A stretch of 64,000 nucleotides of DNA from Acidobacteriaceae bacterium. GTDB taxonomy: Bacteria; Acidobacteriota; Terriglobia; Terriglobales; Acidobacteriaceae. Numbering within the stretch: position 1 is the stretch's first letter; the number at the start of each line of letters is the position of its first letter. The stretch spans positions 32,315 to 96,314 of the forward strand of contig JANYKL010000090.1 of the NCBI GenBank assembly GCA_025361625.1. Direction: 5' to 3'. The notes under the pieces are model-generated. The model was not told the DNA's origin, did not search any database, and was given only the letters and a program-made list of their open reading frames with translations. This document shows positions 17,152 to 25,920 of this stretch, in pieces. Position numbers and translations under genes: made by a program.

Positions 17152-19251
17152 TCAAGCGTTTGTTCCGAAGAACTCTTCTACTTTTCTCACGTCGGTTGTG
17201 CGGCTATACGGAGGCAGGCTCTCGACGAAAACCTTGCCGTATTGTTTTTTCACAATTCGATTGTCCAGCAGTGCCAACAGACCGCGATCGTGCAGTGAAC
17301 GGATCAACCTTCCAAAGCCTTGCTTTAAGGTGATGACCGCACTCGGCACCTGATAGTCAAAGAAAGCGTTGCCGCCGGCGGCGTCGATCGCTTTCACGCG
17401 CGCGGCAACGACCGGATCGCTCGGCACGGCAAAGGGCAAGCGGTCGATGATCACGCAGCTTAGCTGTTCGCCTTGCACGTCCACGCCTTGCCAGAATGAA
17501 GAGGTGCCGAACAGCACCGCATTTGGAGTAAGACGAAATTCCTCGAGCAGCGCCGACTTTGGCGCATCGCCCTGCTTCAGCATGGGGTAATCCAACACAC
17601 CAAGCAGGCGGTCGAAGATTTCGTTCATCTGCGCGTAGCTGGTGAAGAGCACGAAGGCGCGGCCGCGAGTGATCTGCAATAGACGTCCGATCACCGTCGC
17701 CGCTGCAGCGGCAAATTGTGGAGTTCGCGGATCTGGAAGGTCCGGCGGCACATACAAGATCACTTGGCTTTCGTAATCGAAGTGCGAGGGCACAATCAGT
17801 TCGCGCGCGTGATCAAGTCCCAATCGCTGCCGGATGTAGCCAAATTCGCCGCCAACCGCCAGAGTGGCCGACGTTAATATGGCGGTTTCTATTTTCGACC
17901 ACAGGCACTCGCGCAAAATTTGGCCCACTTGTATCGGCGTGGCCTGCAAAAATACATTTGATCGTCCGCCGGATGTTGCCTCTGACGCCGACCTCCGCCT
18001 TGATGGCGGCACTCCCCTAAAGCCGCGCCGCTCGATCCAAAAAACTGTGTTTGGATCTTCGTTCTCCATCACGAAGCTGAGCTGAACTTGTAGCTGCTGT
18101 GCTCGCCGCGCAAGCGAAAACACTTCTTCCGGCTTCTGAGGGAGTTGTTCCAGTTCGGCAACCAGTCGGTTGAGCGCCTGATTCAGCGCGATAAATTCTT
18201 CGCCATTTTCTTCCAGAAACTCGCGGCGACAATCGAAGGCAAATCTCCCTTCGCTCGGAGGCAGCAGCGAAAAGAAGAGTTGCGAGCGCTCCCGCATCGC
18301 CCTGATCGCCGCAGACATTTGCGGCGTGTAAAGTTTTTCGCGCTGCAGCAACTGTTCGATGTCGCGGGCCAGTTCGTCCACGCGCAAATTGCTGACAGAA
18401 ATGCCGAAGTAGTTTCCGGCAATGTCTTCGAGTTCATGGGCTTCGTCAAAAACTACCGCGCCGTATTCGGGTAGAACCCCCGCGTCGGCCGCACCATCGG
18501 TCTCAAGTTTGATTGCAAGGTCGGCAAAGAACAGATGATGATTGACGATGACGATGTCGCTCTCGACCGCCCGACGCCGCATCTCGGTGATAAAGCAGCG
18601 GTCGAACTCTTTGCACTTCTGGCCAAGACAAGTATCGGCGCGGGCATCGAGTTTATGCCAAAGAGCGCTCGCCTCGGGCAGTTCGGCTAGCTCGGCGCGG
18701 TCTCCGGTATGTGTGGTCTTCTCCCACGCCGCGATCGCGCGATAGTGTTCGATCTCTTCCAATCCGCTGAGCACGGGCTGATCGGTAAGGTCAAAAAGTT
18801 TTTTCCGGCACAAATAATTGTTGCGCCCCTTCATGTAGCAGATGCTGAGCTTACGATCGCCTTCGGGGAATAAGGCAAGCTCGAGCGCGGGCACGTCTTT
18901 AAAGAAAAGTTGCTCTTGCAGATTTTTTGTCCCCGTAGAAATGATCACTCGCTTGCCCGAGCGAATCACCGGCAGGAGATAGGCGAGCGTTTTTCCGGTA
19001 CCTGTGCCGGCCTCGACGATCAGATGGCGCTTCTCTTCGATCGCCTCTTCTACTGCCTGCGCCATCTGCAATTGCCCTCGGCGGAATTCGTAGGCTGGGT
19101 GTGTTTTCGACAGTAGGCCGCCCGGCGAAAAGAACTGGTAGAGCGAAAATCCGGGCGTTCGCTCGGCCGCTGAAGAAGCGGCGCGTGGCGCGGAATGGGA
19201 TGGAGCGGGCACAGGAGTCTCTATAATAGCGGGATGCCCACGGGAACTCAT
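17152..19251 (-). CDS. dinG: DinG/XPD-type ATP-dependent DNA helicase
   Basis: A 699-residue superfamily 2 helicase, 5'-3' polarity in the family. Walker A is EAGTGTGKT (82-88 region), the DEAH box is at 269-272 (VVFDEAHEL), and four Cys (C148, C208, C213, C219) in the XPD/DinG positions should hold a 4Fe-4S cluster. Helicase motifs V/VI appear as FGTSSFWQGVDVQGE and QGFGRLIRS. The first ~30 residues are Pro/Ala/Ser-rich and variable, and contain the -10-like sequence for the divergent der gene, so the true start might lie further in. It probably acts in DNA repair on displaced or R-loop structures. Confidence 0.9.
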   Translation of the reverse strand: MSSRGHPAIIETPVPAPSHSAPRAASSAAERTPGFSLYQFFSPGGLLSKTHPAYEFRRGQLQMAQAVEEAIEEKRHLIVEAGTGTGKTLAYLLPVIRSGKRVIISTGTKNLQEQLFFKDVPALELALFPEGDRKLSICYMKGRNNYLCRKKLFDLTDQPVLSGLEEIEHYRAIAAWEKTTHTGDRAELAELPEASALWHKLDARADTCLGQKCKEFDRCFITEMRRRAVESDIVIVNHHLFFADLAIKLETDGAADAGVLPEYGAVVFDEAHELEDIAGNYFGISVSNLRVDELARDIEQLLQREKLYTPQMSAAIRAMRERSQLFFSLLPPSEGRFAFDCRREFLEENGEEFIALNQALNRLVAELEQLPQKPEEVFSLARRAQQLQVQLSFVMENEDPNTVFWIERRGFRGVPPSRRRSASEATSGGRSNVFLQATPIQVGQILRECLWSKIETAILTSATLAVGGEFGYIRQRLGLDHARELIVPSHFDYESQVILYVPPDLPDPRTPQFAAAAATVIGRLLQITRGRAFVLFTSYAQMNEIFDRLLGVLDYPMLKQGDAPKSALLEEFRLTPNAVLFGTSSFWQGVDVQGEQLSCVIIDRLPFAVPSDPVVAARVKAIDAAGGNAFFDYQVPSAVITLKQGFGRLIRSLHDRGLLALLDNRIVKKQYGKVFVESLPPYSRTTDVRKVEEFFGTNA
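19222..19227 (+). promoter_or_regulatory. Perfect -10 box (TATAAT) upstream of der
   Basis: TATAAT at 19222-19227 lies inside the N-terminal codons of the divergent helicase gene. A start point six to seven bases downstream would fall on or next to the ATG of the small leader frame at 19234. No good -35 box is seen at 16-18 bp spacing, so the site may be an extended or activator-dependent promoter. Confidence 0.5.
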
Positions 19252-19308
19252 ATGCGAGCGGCGAATAAAGCATTGGCTCGAATCTACGTCGGCGCGAGTA
19301 CGCCTTGA
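19234..19308 (+). CDS. Possible 24-codon leader peptide overlapping the der start
   Basis: A short frame begins at ATG 19234 (MPTGTHMRAANKALARIYVG...) and ends at TGA 19306-19308. Its stop overlaps the TTG start of der as TTGA. No Shine-Dalgarno precedes it, but the -10 box at 19222 would start the transcript at about this ATG, making it leaderless. If translated, it would couple ribosomes into der. It may also be chance; only the overlap geometry supports it. Confidence 0.35.
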   Translation: MPTGTHMRAANKALARIYVGASTP

Positions 19309-20747
19309 GCAAGAAAAAGATTTTCCCGCTTGTCGCCATTGTTGGACGCCCGAACGTCGGCAAATCCACGCTGTTTAACCACCTGACGGGATCGCGCCGC
19401 GCGATTGTCGGCGACGAGCCCGGCATCACGCGTGACCGCCTCTATGGCGAAGTAGAGTGGTTGGGCCACCATTTTCGCGTGGTGGATACAGGCGGCATCA
19501 TTCCCGACGATAAAGATTTCATCCCCTCCGAAATTTTCCGCCAGGCAAAAGTCGCGTTCGACGAAGCCGCCGCCATCGTCATGGTGGTCGACGGCCGAAC
19601 GGAGATCGCTGGTCCCGATCGCGAACTGGCTCGCTTGCTGGCACGCACCGGCAAACCGCTCTTTCTCGCCGTCAACAAAATGGATTCCGACAAACAAGAC
19701 GTACTGCTAGGGGAGTTTCACTCTCTCGGCATGCGGAATGTCTTCCCGATTTCGTCCGAGCATGGGCGCGGCGTCGATGATTTGCTGGATGGTTTGCTTA
19801 AAGTAATCCCGACGTATAAACAGACCTCCGCTAAAGCCTCAGAAGAGGGTGAAGAAAAAGTCGGCGAGGATGTTGGCGAGGCAGAAAAAGAAGAACCGCA
19901 CGAAATAAAAGTGGCAATCATCGGCCACCCAAACGTCGGCAAATCGACGCTTTTAAATCAGCTTACCCAAAGCGATCGCGCTATCGTCTCTCCCATCGCC
20001 GGCACAACGCGCGACTCGATCGACGAGGTCATTCAGTATCACGGACGCAAAATACGTTTCATTGACACGGCCGGAATTCGCCGTAAAGGTAAGACGAAAC
20101 TGATGGCGGAAAAGCTCTCGGTCGTCATGGCGCGCAAAAACATAGAAGATGCCGACATCGTTCTGTTCATGGTGGACGCGACTGAAGGTGCTAGCGGACT
20201 CGATGCCAACATAGCCGGCTACGCCCACGAGAGCGGCCGCTCGGTGATTATTCTGGTCAACAAGTGGGATCTGATTGCGAGCGGAGAAAAGCGCGCGATC
20301 AGCCAGTCAAAAACCGCGCGAATTCAGGATGCCAAGCGGCCACAAGACCGCGCGCTCTACGAAGAGAGGCTGCGCTACGGTCTTAAATTTCTCAGTTATG
20401 CTCCGGTGCTTTTTCTGTCGGCCCACACTGGCAAAGGTACGGAGAAGATTTTGCCCTTGATCGAAAAAGTTGCCGCCGAGCGTCGCAAGCGAATCTCGAC
20501 TGGCGAGATGAACCGCTTTATCAGGAAAGTCGATTTTGATCGCGCTTCAGTTCCCGTAAGCAAGCGCGTGCGCATTCTTTATATGACACAAGCGGGAGTT
20601 GCGCCTCCCACTTTCGTGCTTTTCACCGACCGCGCCGTGAAGTTGCACTTCTCCTACCAGCGCTTTCTGGAAAATCAGATTCGCGAAGCCTTCGAATTTA
20701 TCGGCTCGCCGATCTGGATCAAAAATCGTGCCCGCAATTCACCGTAA
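19305..20747 (+). CDS. der: Ribosome-assembly GTPase Der (EngA)
   Basis: A 480-residue tandem-GTPase protein needed for 50S subunit maturation. Two G domains are present: G1 GRPNVGKST with DTGG, NKMD; and second G1 GHPNVGKST with DTAG (FIDTAGIRRKGK), NKWD. A C-terminal KH-like domain follows. An acidic linker of about 25 residues (EEGEEKVGEDVGEAEKEE) between the domains is longer than usual. The start is TTG 19305, fixed by the family N-terminus (MSKKKIFPLVAIVGRPNVG) and overlapping a leader frame. Confidence 0.95.
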   Translation: MSKKKIFPLVAIVGRPNVGKSTLFNHLTGSRRAIVGDEPGITRDRLYGEVEWLGHHFRVVDTGGIIPDDKDFIPSEIFRQAKVAFDEAAAIVMVVDGRTEIAGPDRELARLLARTGKPLFLAVNKMDSDKQDVLLGEFHSLGMRNVFPISSEHGRGVDDLLDGLLKVIPTYKQTSAKASEEGEEKVGEDVGEAEKEEPHEIKVAIIGHPNVGKSTLLNQLTQSDRAIVSPIAGTTRDSIDEVIQYHGRKIRFIDTAGIRRKGKTKLMAEKLSVVMARKNIEDADIVLFMVDATEGASGLDANIAGYAHESGRSVIILVNKWDLIASGEKRAISQSKTARIQDAKRPQDRALYEERLRYGLKFLSYAPVLFLSAHTGKGTEKILPLIEKVAAERRKRISTGEMNRFIRKVDFDRASVPVSKRVRILYMTQAGVAPPTFVLFTDRAVKLHFSYQRFLENQIREAFEFIGSPIWIKNRARNSP

Positions 20748-20829
20748 AAACTTTGGCACTCGATCTGAGTCATCCCGCTCGTGGAAAATTCAGTGAACAG
20801 TTTGGCAAAAGATCGGAGAAGAGGCGCGT

Positions 20830-21927
20830 TTACACGAGCGGCGTCATGAGCGGTGCCTGCGGCTCCGGGGCGGGATGCAAGAGAACATCAAGATCGGGAT
20901 AACGCCCGGCAAAGAAATAAAGCGCATAGGAAGGAAAGAAAATTGTCGCAGGGACCGAGACCAGCGCGATCAGATAAACCAAAAGCAGCAAGAGCATCGT
21001 ACCAAAAATGATGGCGATACTAATGGTCCCGACATTCCATCCTATCCCCGCGGCGTGGGCGGCCAGCACAGCGAGCACTACCGGAATGCCAATTACTAAC
21101 ATCGGGAAAATCGCGGCAATAGAAAAGATAATTCCAGCCGCTATCGAGAGGACGATTTTTAGCAGCACATACACTGCAAACCGCCCCTGCTCCAGCCGCA
21201 CGATAGCGAGCAATCGATGCCACCCGTCGGCAAAATCAAGCCCTTCGAGGGCCATGATCGGGACGAGGAAATCTTTCGAGAGAACTTGCACCACTGCCAT
21301 GGTGAGAGCAAACAGCAACACTAATCCCACCGCCAATATCGCGCCGACAATCAGGCGCCCAAGATGATTTTTTATATCTGTTGCCCAACCGGCAGCCAGC
21401 GCCAAGGCTAATGGCACCCCGATCAGCAATCCGAAGAACATCAAGGTCGAGATCTGCAGCACGATTTGCCACAGAAAGAAGCGGCCGCCTGCCTTGCGAT
21501 ATCGATTCCATCCTCTGCTGATCGAACTTTCGCGGCTCACAACTGAATCAAACAGAATGAACCTGAAAACGCTGTTCAAATATAAAAAGACAGTAGTCAA
21601 TATCATGAAGGCGAAAATAGCGATCACGATGAGCCCAATATATTGTCCGATGTGCTGAGAAATTTGTCCGGGCATTTTTGGAAGCCAATCCAAAGGTGAT
21701 CTTCCAGCGAACAGTGCCGATGTCAGAGAGTCTTGGCCTGACTTGTGCGGAATTTTGGGCCATTGCCCGCCAAAACTCGGCACGCTGCAGCCTGCGGTAT
21801 GTATTTCCGCTGCCAAAATGCCGACTAGCGCCAATCGAGCCCACTGCCCAAGACGAAAGGGCGAGAAAAGCTGAGCGCGTGTGTGCTGCAATGCGGGCTG
21901 GACGCAATCGACTGCGGAAAGTGGCAA
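20830..21927 (-). CDS. Multi-pass membrane protein, function unknown
   Basis: A 365-residue protein with about six to seven membrane helices, notably around residues 97-120, 155-180, 190-215, 255-300 and 305-335. The arrangement - a soluble N-terminus, VFRFILFDSVVSRESSISRGW after the second helix, then paired long helices rich in Ala/Ile/Leu - resembles uncharacterised membrane proteins annotated only as hypothetical. The C-terminus is Pro-rich (HPAPEPQAPLM). It lies on the minus strand 94 bp downstream of trmFO and could share its transcript. Confidence 0.7.
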   Translation of the reverse strand: MPLSAVDCVQPALQHTRAQLFSPFRLGQWARLALVGILAAEIHTAGCSVPSFGGQWPKIPHKSGQDSLTSALFAGRSPLDWLPKMPGQISQHIGQYIGLIVIAIFAFMILTTVFLYLNSVFRFILFDSVVSRESSISRGWNRYRKAGGRFFLWQIVLQISTLMFFGLLIGVPLALALAAGWATDIKNHLGRLIVGAILAVGLVLLFALTMAVVQVLSKDFLVPIMALEGLDFADGWHRLLAIVRLEQGRFAVYVLLKIVLSIAAGIIFSIAAIFPMLVIGIPVVLAVLAAHAAGIGWNVGTISIAIIFGTMLLLLLVYLIALVSVPATIFFPSYALYFFAGRYPDLDVLLHPAPEPQAPLMTPLV

Positions 21928-22021
21928 CGGGTGACCTCTGCTCGAGCTTTATCAAACGGAAGAAGTAAGAAACACTTCTAACCCGATGGGGACAACAGGT
22001 CAAGTTAAACCTGCCAGGGAT

Positions 22022-23443
22022 TTAAGCGGAACGTAATGCGGCGTCCAATGTCTGGGAATGTTGTGGGGAGTACCACTTGTCGAATTCTCGCAAGGCAAGT
22101 TCGCATTGCTGCCGACGGCGTTCTTTGCGGTCACGTATGCGGGCATCGAGCTCGGGGAGCAGGTCGAAGGTGATGTTTGCGGGCTGAAAACTTTTACTCT
22201 CCGCTCGAGTGATGTAGTGAATGAGCGATCCCAAGGCAGTCGCTCGCGGAGGAGGAATCGGTGTATCACCTAGCGCCAGCGTGGCCGCATTCATGCCAGC
22301 CAAAAGCCCGGTAGCAATCGATTCTACGTAACCTTCTACTCCGCAAATTTGCCCGGCAAACATTACATGCGGATGAGCCCGCATCTGCAATGTTGACGTT
22401 AAGAGCCTCGGAGAATTGATATACGTGTTTCGATGAATTTGCCCGTAGCGAAGAAAGCGCGCGTTCTCGAGACCCGGAATCAGGTTCAACACGCGCGCCT
22501 GGTCTCCAAACTTCAAATGATTCTGGAAACCGACCAGGTTGTAAGAATCGGCTCGCAAATTTTCCTGACGCAATTGCACGGCCGCATACGGAATGCGTCC
22601 GGTTTTCGGATCTTTGAGGCCCACGGGCTTCATCGGCCCAAAGCGCAGCGTATCGCGACCGCGCCTTGCGATCTCTTCGATCGGAAGGCAGCTCTCAAAA
22701 TAATTTAAATTCTCCCAGTCTTTTTGCTCGACCGATTGCGCGGCGACCAGCGCCTCATAGAAGCGGTCGTACTCTTCTTTCGTCATCGGACAGTTGATGT
22801 AGTCGGCCGAGCCCTTGTCATAACGCGCGGCGAGATAGACTTTGCTCATGTCGATCGAGTCGGCCTCAACAATCGGGCTGATCGAATCGTAGAAATATAG
22901 ATTCTGATGCTCACTTTCATTCCCGCTCGTAGTCGGTGCCGTGGAAGGTGAGAGCAACGAATCAGCAGTGAGCTGTTCGAGAGGCGTACCGGGGCTAAGC
23001 CGCACGATGTCCTGCGATAGAGCATCCGAGGTTAATGGGCCCGTAGCAATAATGGTTACCCCGTCGTCATCGATGTGGGTAGCTTCTTCCCTGCGAACCG
23101 TGATCAACGGGTCACTCGAAATAATGCGGGTCACCTTGGTCGAAAATTCGGCGCGATCAACCGCCAGCGCGTGTCCGGCAGGCACGGAAGTTTCTCGGGC
23201 GATCTCAAGCAATTTGGAACCAGCCCGCCGCATCTCTTCTTTCAACAGCCAGGGCGCAGTGTTTTCACTCTCGGATTTTAGAGAGTTCGAGCAGACGAGT
23301 TCCGCAAAGTCTTCCGTCTGGTGCGCTGGAGTCGATCGCACAGGGCGCATCTCGAATAATTCGACGTGAACTCCGCGGCGCGAGCATTGCCATGCCGCCT
23401 CCGCTCCCGCCAAACCTGCGCCGATGATGCGAATTTTTTTCAT
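22022..23443 (-). CDS. trmFO: TrmFO, folate-dependent tRNA m5U54 methyltransferase
   Basis: A 473-residue flavoprotein that methylates U54 in the T-loop of tRNAs with methylene-tetrahydrofolate and FADH2. The N-terminal FAD fold is IRIIGAGLAGAEAAWQ; the family blocks PVRSTPAHQTEDFAELVCSN (with the reactive Cys), NCPMTKEEYDRF, GPMKPVGLKDPKTG and FAGQICGVEGYVES are all present. ATG 23443 (MKKIRIIGAG) is the family-like start; the frame is open 14 codons further up. It is divergent from the queuosine-salvage gene. Confidence 0.95.
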   Translation of the reverse strand: MKKIRIIGAGLAGAEAAWQCSRRGVHVELFEMRPVRSTPAHQTEDFAELVCSNSLKSESENTAPWLLKEEMRRAGSKLLEIARETSVPAGHALAVDRAEFSTKVTRIISSDPLITVRREEATHIDDDGVTIIATGPLTSDALSQDIVRLSPGTPLEQLTADSLLSPSTAPTTSGNESEHQNLYFYDSISPIVEADSIDMSKVYLAARYDKGSADYINCPMTKEEYDRFYEALVAAQSVEQKDWENLNYFESCLPIEEIARRGRDTLRFGPMKPVGLKDPKTGRIPYAAVQLRQENLRADSYNLVGFQNHLKFGDQARVLNLIPGLENARFLRYGQIHRNTYINSPRLLTSTLQMRAHPHVMFAGQICGVEGYVESIATGLLAGMNAATLALGDTPIPPPRATALGSLIHYITRAESKSFQPANITFDLLPELDARIRDRKERRRQQCELALREFDKWYSPQHSQTLDAALRSA

Positions 23444-23585
23444 AAGCCGGAACTTCTTAGGGAAACGGAACGCAATCCGAGTCATTTTTATTATATGTCC
23501 CGCTTCCGTGGCCGAGCGAAGCGGTTGACACTACCCGTCACAGAAGGTACTTTGCAGAAACTTGGAATTGGAGCCGAACGCAGCT

Positions 23586-24695
23586 ATGATCTCGCAATCG
23601 ATCGGACGTAGGGAGTTTGTAAAAGCAGCAGGCAGTTTTGGAGTTCTCGCGGCAACCATGAAAGAAAATCTTTTCGCCAATTCTTTAGCTGCTCCTGTGC
23701 CTTGGCCGAAACTCGTCGGGAGCCCGGTGCTCGACAGCCTGCATCCAGTAATCGATCATTCGCGTGATGTGCGCACCCACTTTAAGAAAGTCCAGGAAGT
23801 TGCCGCCTGGATGGCCTATGAAGAGCTTCCTGAGCCCGACTACGCGCTTCCGTTAGGCGCCGGAGATGGCAAGCGAGACGAGACGATCGATTTTATTCTT
23901 ACCGCCGACCTGATCGACACCGCCTTCACCGACTTTTCAAACCAGCAAAAATTCCAGGTCGATTTTGCCGGACGCCACTGGTCCGACTCGGACGCGCTCT
24001 TTGCATGCATGAAGCGGGCGCTCGATAGCGGCATTCCGGTGCTCGATGGAAAATTTCTTGCGCAAGCGACGAAGCCCGAACTTCAAAAGATTTTCGCCGG
24101 CAACATTGAAATGCCGATGCTCGACGAAAAAATGGAAGTGCTGCATCAATCCGGCAAAGTGCTGGTCGACAGGTATGGTGGGCGATTCCACAATTTTGTG
24201 GACTCCTGCTCCCCGCGCCTTTATGACAACGGAAAAGGCCTGGTCGACCGCATGGTCACCGAATTCCCCCGCTTCAACGATGTCAGCGAATACGACGGAC
24301 ATACCATCAAGTTGTTCAAACTTCCGCAACTTGGCCTGTGGCTCGTGTATTCAAGCCTGCGAAGGTCCGGGCAATTTCGCATCGACGACCTCGACAAGAT
24401 GACGGCTTTTGCCGACTACATCGTCCCGGTCGCCCTACGATTGATGGGAATCACGTCGTATTCGCCCGATCTTGAGCACGCCATCAACTCGCACCAGATG
24501 ATTCCTCGAGACAGCCGACAGGAAATTGAGATTCGCGCTCACTGCGTCTATGCCACGGCGCTGCTGAGTGAAGAGGTAAACAAGCTTCGTCCGAAAGATA
24601 TGCAAATCGTTATCCCGCAAATCGATGCGCGCCTATGGACGCACTATCACACGACCTGGTGGCCCCATCATTTGACTAAAACAATCATGTACTGA
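23586..24695 (+). CDS. Queuosine-salvage (DUF2419/Qng1-like) protein with a Tat-type leader
   Basis: A 369-residue protein matching the queuosine salvage family, whose characterised members release queuine from queuosine 5'-phosphate. Family-like blocks are NQQKFQVDFAGRHWSDSDAL, ALDSGIPVLDGKFLA, FRFND-like FPRFNDVSEYDG, MTAFADYIVPVALRLMG and RQEIEIRAHCVYATALL. The N-terminus is odd: GRREFVKAAGSFGVLAAT fits a twin-arginine signal (RRxFxK then a hydrophobic stretch). The family is normally cytosolic. ATG 23586 was chosen because it starts at MISQSIGRREF; TTG 23562 is an alternative. It lies beside trmFO, and queG is 39 kb away. Confidence 0.8.
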   Translation: MISQSIGRREFVKAAGSFGVLAATMKENLFANSLAAPVPWPKLVGSPVLDSLHPVIDHSRDVRTHFKKVQEVAAWMAYEELPEPDYALPLGAGDGKRDETIDFILTADLIDTAFTDFSNQQKFQVDFAGRHWSDSDALFACMKRALDSGIPVLDGKFLAQATKPELQKIFAGNIEMPMLDEKMEVLHQSGKVLVDRYGGRFHNFVDSCSPRLYDNGKGLVDRMVTEFPRFNDVSEYDGHTIKLFKLPQLGLWLVYSSLRRSGQFRIDDLDKMTAFADYIVPVALRLMGITSYSPDLEHAINSHQMIPRDSRQEIEIRAHCVYATALLSEEVNKLRPKDMQIVIPQIDARLWTHYHTTWWPHHLTKTIMY

Positions 24696-24750
24696 TTCGT
24701 GACTGAAAATGCGGGTAGCAGTCAAGTTCCCGGCCAGGAGATTCAGAAGT

Positions 24751-25850
24751 ATGCGCTGCCGATTTGCATTCATCATCTTCGTTTTTTTTAGCTGCGTGTC
24801 GTTCGCGGGTGCGCAGGCAAAGCGCAAGATCATTATTGACCAGGACGCGAGGGGCCCCGCCACGACCGACCAGCAATCGATGCTGGTCTTTCTGCAATCT
24901 CCAGAGGTCGAGACTCTCGGCATAACCGTGGTCAGCGGCGATATGGCGAGACGAAGAAGTGGCGCATACGCTGCGAATGCTGGAGATTATCGGTCGCACC
25001 GATGTTCCCGTCGTTCCGGGGGCGGTTTTCCCTCTTATTAACCGGATGGAATTGATCGAGCGCTGGGAAAAGCTCTACGGCAAAGTCGATTATCAAGGCG
25101 CGTGGAATAAGAAGCCTTCAGGCGACGGTCAGCGTGGCGGCTTTCATGGTCCGTATGAGATTCCGCCGCTGGAAGGAAGGCAATCCGACAACCAAGCCAT
25201 CAACCGAGGATGCCGCGCACTTCATCATCCGCATGCTGCACAAGTATCCGCACGAAGTAACGCTTTATGCGGGAGGCCCGCTGACGGATATTGCACAGGC
25301 CATCAGTATCGACCCGGCAGTGCCCGACCTCGCGCAGGAACTGGTAATCATGGGCGGTTCGATCGCTCCTGATTTGCCCTATCCATGGGCGACTTCGAAT
25401 CGCCGTGAATTCAATTTCTGGTGGGACCCGGAAGCTGTGCACATCACTCTAAGCGCTCCGGGGTGGCGCAAAATAACCGTGACTACCGTCGATATTTCAA
25501 TCAAGACCCGCATGACGAAAGAAATGATCGCGACCATCGCCAAGTCGCAGAATCCAGCTGCGCAATACATTGCAAAATATGCGGACGAGGAATATCTCTG
25601 GGACGAACTTGCTGCAGTCGCTTGGCTCGACCCAAGCATCATCACCAAAGAGATTCAACTGCGCATGGACATGGATTACTCCCATGGTCCCGGTTACGGC
25701 AACACCCTTGTCTGGGCTCCGGGAGATGAACCCGGCCTCGGCGAGAGCCTGGTGAAAGTGCCGCAAGAACTGGATCTGGCAAAATTCAACAAAATGTTCA
25801 TCGCTCTGATGACGGCGCCAACACCTGGAGCGATTCAGAAAGCGAAGTGA
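24751..25850 (+). pseudogene. Nucleoside hydrolase-like protein, broken by two frameshifts
   Basis: Three overlapping frames together encode one exported inosine-uridine nucleoside hydrolase-like protein. Frame 1 (from ATG 24751, preceded by AGGAG) gives a signal peptide and KIIIDQDARGPATTDQQSM...LGITVVSGD. The protein continues in a second frame from about 24945 (EEVAHTLRMLEIIGRTDVPV) and in a third from about 25172 (KEGNPTTKPSTEDAAHFI...LYAGGPLTDIAQAI) to the stop at 25850. The first junction fits loss of two bases or gain of one near 24940-24946; the second fits one extra G in ctggaaggaagg. The N-terminal metal site is unusual (DQDARG for DTDxGxDD). The gene is either a recent pseudogene or carries two assembly errors. 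Confidence 0.75.
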
Positions 25851-25904
25851 TTTCGGGTTCGTAAAATCAGTGTGCGTCCGCGCAAGCGTAAACCGGTCGC
25901 ACGC

Positions 25905-25910
25905 TATAAT
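25905..25910 (+). promoter_or_regulatory. Perfect -10 box (TATAAT) just upstream of the kinase gene
   Basis: TATAAT ends ten bases before the ATG at 25921, so a transcript would have a leader of only about four bases. No Shine-Dalgarno is present in that space, fitting leaderless translation. No clear -35 box was found. Confidence 0.45.
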
Positions 25911-25920
25911 TGTCCGACGA

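Noticed and set aside
24751..25041. A separate 97-residue secreted protein at the 5' part of the nucleoside hydrolase
   Set aside because: The sequence continues in the next frames as the same family, so a frameshifted single gene explains it better.
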